From Parasponia andersonii (lineage: Eukaryota > Streptophyta > Magnoliopsida > Rosales > Cannabaceae): DNA of 64,000 nt. Shown here in pieces: positions 47,294 through 58,179 of this stretch. The translations under genes and the position numbers were made by a program. Under the pieces are notes generated by a model. That model saw nothing but the letters and a program-made list of their open reading frames with translations. It ran no database searches and had not been told where the DNA came from. Location of the stretch: NCBI GenBank assembly GCA_002914805.1, contig JXTB01000407.1:129505-193504 (forward strand), in the 5' to 3' direction. The stretch's first letter is position 1. Each line of letters opens with the position of its first letter.

Positions 47294-48071
47294 ATTAGGA
47301 TCCATAGAAAATATGATAATATTAACGTGTTGAGTCACATGATAGCTAGCTAGACTTTGGAGTTGACTAGAGGAGTTTCTGTGAAGGAAGGGAACATGAA
47401 ACAGGACAAAAATATATAGTTATGAAAATGAGTAGTTCGTTGAATTATAATTGCTATGAAGCTGTAAATGTCTTATACAATCGTCTTATCCATATGGACC
47501 ATGTAGATCGAAATTATTAGGATACTCTTATAGCGTCACGACGACTTCCGGGATGTACGGATTAAAAAGTGGATAATCTTCACGTTAATTTATTTGCTAT
47601 TCATAATATATTTGTCAAAGGTTTATTATAATAATATAGATGTATCTGTACTTTAAACCCAAAATTTGATAAATAAAACCAATATTGTAGCTTTTCATGC
47701 TCGGACACAAATTTTTGTACTTAAAGTTTTCGCCAACCAATATGGATGGCATTATGACGTAACAAGATTTTAGATATTTTCCTTTTTTTAAGAAATCAGA
47801 TTTTTGTTTTATCATTAGAAAAAAAAAAAAAAAAGAAATCAGATTTTAGATATTTTCAATATTGTGTTATATAGTTTAAAGTACGACCATAAGATATTAT
47901 TTAACACGAAAATAATTCTGTTTTAAATTAATCATCTCAATTGGTACTGTAAACTTTTGTATTAGTCTGCCAACGAATTTTGGCACCGGTAAAACCTTTT
48001 CCGACACCATTATCATTACCACATTTATCGATGCTTTAAGTAAAAGCTTCTTTCTTTTTTATAGCTAGCGT
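47294..48071. other. Upstream intergenic DNA of the transporter
   Basis: AT-rich. The proximal part is presumably promoter sequence. I cannot assign individual factor sites. Confidence 0.4.
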
Positions 48072-48732
48072 CACTACAAGAAAAATACGCATTTATAGCA
48101 TTTAAAAATATCACTAATAAGTAGATTTAATAGCATTTAGTAAATTAGTAGTATTTGCGGCAAATATCAGGGATACTGGTGTGACTAAAAATTTTCTTGA
48201 CATTTGAAATGCCACTAAGTTATAGTTTTTTGTGATATTTCAAGGTATCAATAAAATATAGAAATAATATTTACAAATCTCACTAAATTATTGAATTTAA
48301 CTTCAAAAAAATTAAGATTTTAAATTGTAAACAAAAAATAGTGACATTTAAATGTCAGTATATTATAAATTCAAAAAGTTTTCAAAATGCCATTATAGAT
48401 GTTGATAAAATTGCTTCTAATTTTAATGGTATTCTATTATTGATACTTTTAAAATATTTACATTAATAAATTAAAAATTGAGTCGAAATTAAAACTTTGT
48501 TTTTCTTTAAAAATTTTTATTTTATCTTCATTATGAATAGTACTTTTAACAAAAAAATGATTATCAATATATTAAATACGAAATAATTTACAATCATGAA
48601 TACAAATATTAAGACAATAACTGACACTTTTGCTCTTTTGAAAAAAATGGTGTTTTTGCAAAAAGAAAATTACAAATACAACGCTAATTCTTAAATTATA
48701 ATCTTGAATATGATTCATGTATAGTATATAGA

Positions 48733-49285
48733 GAAATTTAGGTAGATGACCACCATTTTAAATTTGATCAAATAGTTGTCCATTTTTTAAATTTTATAGC
48801 TAAATATGCAGATATAAATATTTTTACACTTGGTAAATAAACATATCTACTAATTTTAATTACTATGATGAAATGCACTAAGTATATACTTTTTTATACT
48901 TAGGATACTTTTTTATACTTAGTATATAAAGTTTTATATTTAGTATATAAGCATATATATCGGATATTTTTACTTAAATTGAGCCCGAAATTTAGTTATA
49001 TTTTTATATGTCTAGAAATTTAGGTGGATGACCAATATAATTTGATTAAGTAGATGTCTACTTTTTAAATTTTTTAGCTAAATATCTCGGTACATATATT
49101 TTTACACTTAGTAGATAACCATATCTACCAATTTTAATTACTGTATTGAAATGTACTAAATATATACTTTTTTATACTTGGTAGATAAGCATATATACCG
49201 GACATTTTGCTATAACAATTGACAAAAAAATATTTACTTAAATTGGACCTAAAATTTGACAATATTTCTATTTGGCCCTACTATA
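48733..49285. repeat. Tandem duplication, 282-bp unit, two copies
   Basis: GAAATTTAGGT(A/G)GATGACCA starts at 48733 and again at 49015. Both copies continue through TTTTTTAAATTTT(A)TAGCTAAATAT and the TATACTTTTTTATACTT block. The second copy is shorter in that block. Confidence 0.9.
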
Positions 49286-49579
49286 TATAGAGTTTAGTTT
49301 TTCAAGGTTACGTTGGCTACCAAATATTTGGACTCTTAATTCTTGATGAGAAGCACGTGTGTAGGAAATTACAAAACTCATTTGATCCACCACATTATTA
49401 ACGCCAAAAAATGACGAAAACAAATCTTGCTTTCCACACTTAATTCGAAAGAGTGATGAATAGGGCCTACAGAAGATAAATCGAGAAACTCGTATATTTC
49501 AATATAGAGAATCTTTCACAAGTTAAAAAGAAACAAAATTCTCAATATCAAACCTAGATATATATATATATATATATAT

Positions 49580-49787
49580 GGGCACTAATCTAATATTTTT
49601 TTTTTACCTACGCATAGGTATCAATTTGACTATGAAAATTTAGTATGCATATTTTTTATTGTAAAAAATAAGAAAGAGAAAGAGAATTAATGATACACGT
49701 CATTTCATGCACTTCATTATAGCCATCACCATTAGATAATGGTGACTAAAAAAAAAATACTTACTATAAATAAATAAAAAATACATC

Positions 49788-49790
<3 letters not shown>
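49580..49790 (+). mobile_element. MITE C of the (TA)n-inserted family
   Basis: It starts GGGCACTAATCTAATA with a T run and TACCTACGCATAGGTATCAA. The interior (AATTTAGTATGCATATTTTT, TTAATGATACACGTCATTTC) matches MITE B in the same orientation. The right end is degraded. It sits between (TA)n tracts (49559-49579 and 49791-49832), inside the CACTA-like element. Confidence 0.85.

Positions 49791-49832
<42 letters not shown>
49791..49832. repeat. (TA)n microsatellite next to MITE C
   Basis: About 40 bases of TA dinucleotides. Confidence 0.95.
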
Positions 49833-49835
<3 letters not shown>

Positions 49836-50741
49836 GTGCAGTAAAATTACCAGTTTTCTTAAACTAATTGATGTCATTTGTACAGTTGGTCAACATCAAC
49901 GTAAAAATGAGTTGATAATGATAGTTACTGACAGGATATAAAGAACAAGCAAATAAAAGATGAGAGGTAGGTTGAGAGATGTGTGGAAGTAAACTTCAGA
50001 TAGAGAGAAAAGAAAATGAACGAGAGAGAGAGATACAGAGGAGAAGGATACTTTCCAAATCTACAAGAAAAAAAGGTATTAGTCATTTATAACGATCAGA
50101 AAATCTTCTATTCAAAATTACACTTTTCAAACAATGTCATTTAATGTAATTCTTTTGAAAGGAAACAAAAAAAAAAAAAAGAAAACGTACCATAAAATAA
50201 GAATTTGAAATGCGTTCTAAAACTTAATCCAAAAAGTGTTTTTCTGAAAAAAAAAAACAAAGGAAAAAAAAAACAACTCAATCGTATTGATTATTATAAA
50301 GATGCCGTGTATATATTAATGGATAGTGTACTATTAAACTAATAAATATATAACATTTGAATTTTTCATTCAAAATCCTCTAGAAAACCTAATAGATAAG
50401 AATGGCATTTTTAAAAGCTTTAAAATAATTTACATATTTTTTTACAAAAAACAAAAGAAGTTAAGAATAATATAAATTATAATGACATTTTCAAAATGAT
50501 ATTAAAGTAAAATTTTAATGGCATTCTCAAAATATCACTAAATCTAAATTTGGTGACATTTTAAAGACGTAGGTTAAATGAAAATTTTATAATATATTTC
50601 TAAGAATAATAATAACCTCGCAAATCAATGACAATCAGTGAGACATTTTGAAGCAAATGTCACTTAATCGAGTTATTGTGACATTTGTTGAGTAACTGTC
50701 GCTAAACAAAATGTCACAAATCATACCTTTCTCATAATGTG

Positions 50742-51416
50742 TTCTCCTGTTATTGATCTAGGTGTGTATCTTAATACGATATAATCTTGACATAAATAAT
50801 GTGCCAATTGATTTTCCTTATATTTTATAGGGTATTTCTTTAATTTTTCTAAGTTTATGCAAATGTGTCTTCTTCTTTCTGAATAATAGGGATCTCATAT
50901 TTTATGTATTCTACATTTTTATCATTTTGTTTGTGATATATGAGTTGTTAATTTTTTATTGTCTAAATATCATTAAATTTAAGAAAATTTTCACCAAACG
51001 GGACTAATATCTCTTTAGTGATAACAAACTTAAAATTCCTCGATACTTTTATAACAAATGGCTTTAGTTATCACATCATCTATGTGATATTACTTAAAAG
51101 GCCCTTTATACTAAATATGCAAACATCCCTAAGGTAAAACGAAGAAACAAAAAAACAGGTGATATACTTCCCTAACTCACCCACCATCCCTTCTTTGTCG
51201 TCCTTGTTATTGATTAATACATCAAATCCTTTACTACCAAGAGAAAAATAAAAGTATAAAATAAGAAAATATACAAGTATTTATAGTGAACTGCTCTCAA
51301 TGTGAGAGTTATGCCCACTTTCTGCCACTACAAGTTTTTACTAGGATGAAGAAAAAACATCCAATATTTTATATAAGCAGTACATAATATTTGATCTGAG
51401 GCGATCTCTGTCAGTA
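50742..51416. other. AT-rich stretch, nothing recognised
   Basis: No gene or repeat family that I can support. Confidence 0.5.
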
Positions 51417-51770
51417 CACTACAACAAAAAGACGATTTCATGTCATATAGAAAGTGATATGAAAACCTTTTTCTCATTGGCCACAAAACTGATGAGTTTG
51501 CATGTAACGTGGTATATTAGATACATTCACATTGGTTAAGGAATTTTTGCGTTGGTTTTAAACCAATGTATAGGCTTTTCATATTAGTTTAAAATCGACG
51601 TAAAAAGTAATTAAAAAAATGAAAACAATGTGGTATGTTATTTTTTTTTTGTCGCTTTTAAAATGACGGGATAAAGTACACCTATTAATTTATTGGTCAT
51701 GCGTATTAAACTAATGTAAAGGTATTGACGAAAAAAGTCACTTTTATAGCAGTAGGAAATTAGGTCCACA
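51417..51770 (+). mobile_element. CACTA-type terminus, partner end not found
   Basis: It starts CACTACAACAAAAAGACG, followed by mirrored short motifs such as CATTGG, TTAAACCAATG and TTAAAATCGACG, as in CACTA subterminal regions. No matching ...TTGTTGTAGTG end appears to the right, so this is a truncated element or a lone end. Confidence 0.5.
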
Positions 51771-53014
51771 AATCTAACTTTTCTCTTTTTCTTGCTCCAT
51801 CTCCAATCAATAAGTCCTCTTCTTCATCATTATCTTCTAATCTTAATATATTTCATCATTTTGATTTGGTCGTTGTTGGCTTTTTAGGAAGAAAATGCAA
51901 AAAGTAGAGGTTCTTAAATTAATAATTAATATTTTAGATTTGATTTCTATGGAAAATTTTGTCAAAAAAACATGTTTGGAGGAGGAAAAAACTATGTACA
52001 AATTCATTTAGATCTAGTTTTCAACCTAGTTGAAATACTTTGAGCTAGTTGAAGTTATTCGAGCTTAGTCGAAATGCCTCGACCTCGGTCGAGTCTGTGT
52101 TCAGCTACATCGATGTACCTGGTATTAAACTCAACTGCGGTCGCAAACGAATAACGTAGCTGTACGGGTTTTTGTTTTTTGTTTCATTTTTTTTCAATTA
52201 AAAAAAAAGTTCTATTTATAAGTGCTGACGACATGAAGACAATCTTGCGCTTTCGGCTTTTCATAAAAGGAAAAATGGCCATTTTTGTTTTGTAAATGCA
52301 TTATAATTTGTGCTATTCTTCATAATCAGCTTAAACTAGGGTCAAAACCCTTATATGTGAAACTATTATATCTCATCATTGCCTAAAATATTAGTTCTTT
52401 TGTTAGTTTTATTTTGTTTGTCAAATCAAATATCATTAATTAAATGTCCCAACTAAACCTCCCTTTCTGTCATATATTATTGGACCCCCGTACCCCAGAA
52501 GTCACATGATTGAAAATTCGTGCACTTAATTTATGAATAATCAGTGCTAGCTACAAAGTGTATACAGCCTCTCCAAATTGATATATGTCCGTCCAAATTT
52601 TAGCATTTGTGCAAGATAAAAAAAAATCCAAATTTTGTGCCAAATTTAGGATTAATTTTAGGACAATTAATTATTCATTTTGTTCTTCACTTTTGCTTTT
52701 GCTATAAATGTGCTTTTTTATTTTTGACTTTATACTTAATTGTTAAAGGGCAAAATCGTTCATATCTTGCCCCTAATACTAATAACGTTAGATGACCGTC
52801 AATGACTAAGAGCCGAGTGGTCTTTTCATCGTTAGAAGATCATTAATGGTAGAAAAGCTTAAATAATTTTTGTTTTTCTTTTTTAATTAAAAGTTTATTT
52901 ATATGATACAGAAGATGTAGTCTTTTGTCACAGTTTCAGTATAACACATGGTGCTCTTCTTTGATAGGGCACATAGTTCCGAATGACACCAAAGAATAAA
53001 TAAATATATATATA
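51771..53014. other. Intergenic DNA with a short tandem repeat
   Basis: No supported gene. Four ~20-base units starting GTTGAA or GTCGA(A/G) occur at 52029, 52048, 52068 and 52088, grading from AT-rich to TCGA-rich. A TA-rich tract precedes the MITE at 53015. Confidence 0.6.
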
Positions 53015-53257
53015 GGTTGCCAATCTAATAGATATTTTTTTTCTTTACCTATGGGTAGGTATTTTTGTTTTAACCGTTGGATCACTATCTAATGGTGATC
53101 TAATGGCTATAATGAAGTGCATGAAAAGACATGCATCATTAATGCTCTTTCTCTCTCTTACTTTTTACAATAAAAAAATGTGCATGCTAAATTTTCATTG
53201 GCCAAATTGATACCTACCCATAGGTAAAATAAAAAAATACCTACTAGATTGGTGCCC
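53015..53257 (-). mobile_element. MITE D of the (TA)n-inserted family, reversed
   Basis: It reads as the reverse complement of MITE B. On the minus strand it starts GGGCACCAATCTAGTAGGTA, continues TTACCTATGGGTAGGTATCA, and ends ATCTATTAGATTGGCAACC. About 243 bases, with TA repeats on both sides. This copy has the best-preserved inverted ends of the set. Confidence 0.92.
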
Positions 53258-53288
<31 letters not shown>

Positions 53289-56200
53289 AAAGAAGCTATA
53301 TTATGCCATTTTTTAGTTATTTTTTCCTATTTTTTTATGATGTGGTTTTTATTTTTGTTTTTGTTTTTTTTTTTAAAGAAAAAAATTCAACAACATAAAA
53401 ATTGTTTGTTTTCCCTCTCTTTCAATTATAAAAGAGCAATTTAGAAAATAATAACTAGAGCATTTATTATATTTTAAAATATGAAAAGAGATTTTGACCC
53501 TTATCCATTGACGGTCTTCTAATAGTGTTATTATTAGAAAGTAAAAAAGAAATGACTTTGTCATATGTGGATCTATTGCCACCCTCTATTTTTTCTTCCC
53601 GCCCTCAATTATTAATTTTAAAGGTCAAAAATATTATAAAATGACACAAATAAGTAAAAATAATATTAAACAACTAGAATATTTTTTCTAAACTAGATTG
53701 TTTTTTCTTCACACACCCTCTTAAACACAAATGATAAAATATATTACAATCTTAAATAATCTTAAACAATTAATGTAAAATAATCTTTGACATTTTATCA
53801 AAGTTAAATTAAGTTTTTATAGAGATGGATGAATATATTCTAAACTCAAAATTCTAATGATCTTTCTTTCAAAAACCCTAATAAAATAATTGATCAAAAC
53901 CTCTAATTATATTTCTTTAATTCTCAATAACTCTAAAAATGATTCAAGAATTTCCCTTTTCTAAGTCTTAAGAACTCCTAAAAAAAAATGATTCAATACC
54001 TCCAACCATTTATAGATTTCACAAATCCCTAAAAATGATTCAAGAACTCCCATCATCTCTCCACAATTCTCAAGAACCTAAAAATAATTATCAAAATATC
54101 TTGATTATTGCGATGATCAAAGCAAAACATTAAAGAAGAATAAGAAAACAAAGGAGCGGATTTTTCAAAAGGGGTGAGCAAAGAAATATTATTTGAACTT
54201 TTCATTGATGAATAATTTTGGGAATAAGAAGCTTTTAAAAGGAGTGTATTACGAAAATGTTCAAATTTTAAATTTAAAGAGGGGTCCACCTAGAAGTAGG
54301 TGTGGAGAGGGAAAAAAAAAGTTGTTTGGCCATTTAGAGTGAAATTGTGTATAAAATTAAAATTGATGGAATAAGTCTATACTAAATTAAAAAAGTTAAT
54401 GGGAGAATGGCTAATTATTCTAAATTTTAAAATATACTACTTTTTTCTCTTTTAAAAAATATAAGACTGAAATTTAACATCTACTTAAAATCTACAAAAA
54501 TTATCTCTATAATAATTAGTCATTTTGCCCTTTGATAGTTGCCATCATTATGAATTTGCTCTCTTATTATTAACTTTGTGTTCAAATGCCTCTAAATATC
54601 AAAATTGTTCTTCTTTCGCTCTTTTACTTTTGTTCAAGTACCCCTAAATGACAAAGTTATTCTTCGTTTTCCTTTTAACTTTAACATCATTAGAACATTG
54701 TTAGTAAAAAATGTCCAAATATAGTAATTTAACTTTTTAAAGAACTAAATAAATGCTCTTGCTATTTCTTTTGTTAAGAATTTTCAAATAGAGCAATAAT
54801 ATGGAGTACCAATGGTGGTCAATACTATAATGACATGTGAGACTATTACTCGATGATTCCATTTAATAAATTTGGTCCTACATCAACCTCATCTAAAGTG
54901 TGATTATAATTAGCCAGTAATAACATATCGCATAATGTTAGGAACTAAATGGTGCCCTGTAATATTATTCTTTTTTTATGATTAAAGAAATTCATTAAAT
55001 GAAAATAAGCAATGTAACATTCTTTTACATGATTAAACATATATATATATAAACAAAAATAAAATTAAATAAAAATAATATAATAGTTTTTACTCAAAGT
55101 TGATATATGTGTTATATAATCGTTGCAGTTTTAGTTAGTTTCATTTTGGATGTGAATCTATGTCTAAGAAGAAAAGAAAAATACATCCTTTTGTTTTTTG
55201 ATTATATTTAACCATTTTAAAAAAATGATATTTCACATATTTTTTTATTTATGTCTTTCATTTAATCAGTATTAAAAAAAACAGAACAAGTAGTCATTTT
55301 ACTATATGTCTTTTTACCTAGTATGAATTTGTAGCCCTCCTTTTTTATTTTGTATTCAGCTGTCCACAAAATAGGAAATGGAGTTTCCCTTTTACCCTCT
55401 AACATCAACACGTACAGTTAGAATTCTCCTAATAGGCAAGGACTAAATAATCATTTCAAATTTTATAGAGTTTTTTGGATATCAAATTATACAGTTTTTT
55501 TTTTACATAACTTCTAAAAATACTTTTAGCACTAATAAATTAATGCAAAAATTACTTTATTATGCCTATTTTTCTTTTATTTATATACATATATAACATG
55601 TAAGAAAATAATATTTTTTTATCTCCTTTTTATTTATTTTATTTGATTAAAAAAATTAACCTTTTGGAAGTTTCCAATAGAAAAAAATAGTAAAAAAATT
55701 TATTTAGCTCTTTAAAAAATAAAATGACTATTTAGTTATTGTTCACTGACAATTTCTTAGCAGTGTTGGAGTATAGAAGGTAAAAGAAGAATAACTTTGT
55801 CTTATAGAGGAGCATTTAATTGGTCAAAAATAAGGGGTACAAATTTATAGTAAGAGCGAATTTCAGAAGGCAAAACAACTAATCATTCTTATTTTTATAA
55901 TGGTACGTAGTTTGATTAGTATATAATATTAGCAAATAAGATTTATAAGTGAAAAGTAATTAATAATTAAATACAAGCTATATATATACCTTTCTAGCAT
56001 ATATATCAAAGCTCAACTAAGAAAATGTGTGCTAAACTTAGTATTTTGACACTATAACCTATAGAAAATCTATTGTTAGCACACCCTGTTGCATTATTGA
56101 TGGTCTTGTTCCTTTTTTTTTTTGTCTTTTTTTTTTTGGATAAAATGGTCTGATTTGTAGAATACATTATCATTTATTAAAAATATGAATCTTTAGTATT

Positions 56201-56399
56201 AAAAACTAAGCAATTTGTTAATGCAAGATTTAATTTGGCACCTTATGATCTTGTTGCGTTATAATGAATAATATTTTACTTTATATTTTATCATGAATTC
56301 AATTCTGTGTAATTATGTTCTAAGACTAATTTGACAATGTAGTCAACTAAAGTAGCTGGAGTTCTAAAGCTTTTCACCAAATTGGTTTCAATGGTTTAG
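53258..56399. other. AT-rich intergenic stretch
   Basis: About 3 kb of AT-rich sequence with many homopolymers and no supported gene. Some phrases recur loosely (for example CCCTCTA...AATTTTAAAG near 53580 and variants near 54530 and 55370), hinting at old repeats I cannot delimit. Confidence 0.45.
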
Positions 56400-57301
56400 G
56401 TGTTATGTCTAGTAGTCTGTATATTTAGATATTAGAACATTTCATATACATATCTATTTAGCATGCTTTTATGTTTTACTGTTACATCAGCACTTTAGCT
56501 TGTGTCGTCAAGATATCACATTTAAATTTGACTTTTTTAAAAAAAGTTCAACTTTTTGTGTGTTAACTGTGTGACTGATTGTTTAGTCAAGATAACAACT
56601 TTAGATCTAAGTTCGCTTGATATTTGTGTGTCAAATCAGCACGCCTAATTGTTTTGTCAGGATGCCACTTTTAGTTCTGAGGTTGTGTGATACATTTGAG
56701 TCACTGCACGTTTAGATATTACGATGACAGTTATTACTTTTAGCTGAGTCATGATATACTTTCCTATGTAAATAGGAACCTTCATTTCAGATGGTTTTTA
56801 TAACTCTTGAGCATTACTTTCAAAGATATTCTGAGAGGCTTTCTTGCTTTATAAGCTAGTTTTTTTTCCTTAGAGTTTTGTGTGTCTAACTCTAACTTTT
56901 TCATTATTCACAAAGTCCACCATTGATTTCGGTGAGAAGGTGGAGCTCCATGGTTATCTAAAATCAAGAAGAGACTTGTGTATTTTTGCCAGAGCCGGGA
57001 AGCTCATCAACGGCAGCTGAAGGGATTTCAGCACAAGGTTGAAGAAGCATCTTCCACTGAGGAAATTAGAGTTTAAATCGGCAATAAACTAGAAAGGAAT
57101 TCTAGATTTCTGTATAAGACCTGTATTTGTACTCTATTCATATTTCTAGTGAATTAGTTGCTCGCTAGACTAGGTCCTATAGATGTACACACAACTTGAT
57201 TTTGTTGAACCACGATAAAAATCAAGTATCTTTTCTTTATTTTTATTCATATATTTATTTAAAGTTCTTCAAATCTGGAAATTTAGGAATTATATTAGAA
57301 C
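56400..57301 (+). mobile_element. Ty1/copia-type LTR remnant
   Basis: The segment 57060-57240 has strong copia LTR R-U5 character: GAATTAGTTGCTCGCTAGAC, then GTACACACAACTTG, then TTGTTGAACCACGATAAA, as commonly seen near the 3' end of plant copia LTRs. Boundaries are uncertain (TGTTATGTC near 56401; ...TAGAACA near 57301). No primer-binding site or coding sequence follows, so it is a solo or truncated fossil. Confidence 0.55.
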
Positions 57302-58179
57302 AGACGAGTAGCATAACTTAACACAATTAATTAAATGGTTACCACAATAATAAGAGGTAAAATAGTGAAAGAAAATTAAGAGTACTTTATTAGCAAAGTG
57401 CTTCTGATTTTTTTTAAGTGAAAAGTTCTTATAAATTTGAACATGTTAAAACCTATACTACTGTTAATTGTAAATTGAAATATCATGTTAACAGACGCTA
57501 CTTTGAAAAAATGTTAAAGAATATTTAGCAAAGTGCTTATAAACGAATGAGTGTTTTGTATAAATTAATGAGTCGCATTCCCAAGGTTTTGCAAAACTTG
57601 AATCATTTTCTTTGTAAAAACCATTACTTTTCTTTACTAACTCAAAAATAACTCGTTGCGAGATTTTTTTTTTCCGATAAATCTCGACAGAACGAGAGAA
57701 GCTTTATTAAAAGATAGAAAGAAAAGAAATGATAACTAGTCAGAGGAGGACATAAAACCGAGGACATAAAACCAAACTTCTGAAAGAAAATAAAATCTGG
57801 AGAGAGCCATCACCAAGTGGAGTAGAGAATGAAATCTCTCCACCACCAAGTGGAGAAGAGAACGAAAAGGGCTCTTCAAGCCAAAGCATCTGCAATTCGA
57901 TTTCTTTCTCGATAAATATATGTTCCAAACAAAAGTTATTTGTGAAATGAGCTTTAAAACGAAAGTCATTTATCTCCTGCTAAATGGTTTTCGGCATGGC
58001 ATCGTGTTTTAAAGGTCATGGGATATAAACACAAGAAAAAACCTCTCCGTATAGCTTTTTATAATTCGTCACTTTTAACAAAAGAACAAGTGGGCCAAAT
58101 TTCATCGTCTCTTCAAGTTTAACAACGAACCTCACTTGGACATCCAATATCCATCTCAATGAATAGTTATCTCGTATGC
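57302..58179. other. AT-rich stretch, nothing recognised
   Basis: No supported gene. A short local duplication (CACCAAGTGGAG with AGAGAA(T/C)GAAA) at about 57809-57868 creates overlapping minus-strand frames that look spurious. Confidence 0.5.

Larger units (their letters stand above)
48072..50741. mobile_element. Non-autonomous CACTA-like element
   Basis: The left end reads CACTACAAGAAAAATACGCA. The reverse complement of the right end reads CACATTATGAGAAAGGTATG, a weaker match. Both subterminal zones carry the same short motifs in mirrored orientation (GACATTT, AAATGCCACTAA and TGGCATT near 48110-48440; GACATTTT, TGTCACTTAA near 50500-50715). There is no transposase. The target duplication is not clear (CGT versus TTC), so the right end may be degraded. 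A MITE (49580-49790) is nested in it. Confidence 0.6.

Noticed and set aside
57736-57969. Two overlapping minus-strand frames (77 and 62 codons)
   Set aside because: Created by a short local duplication; no protein family features.
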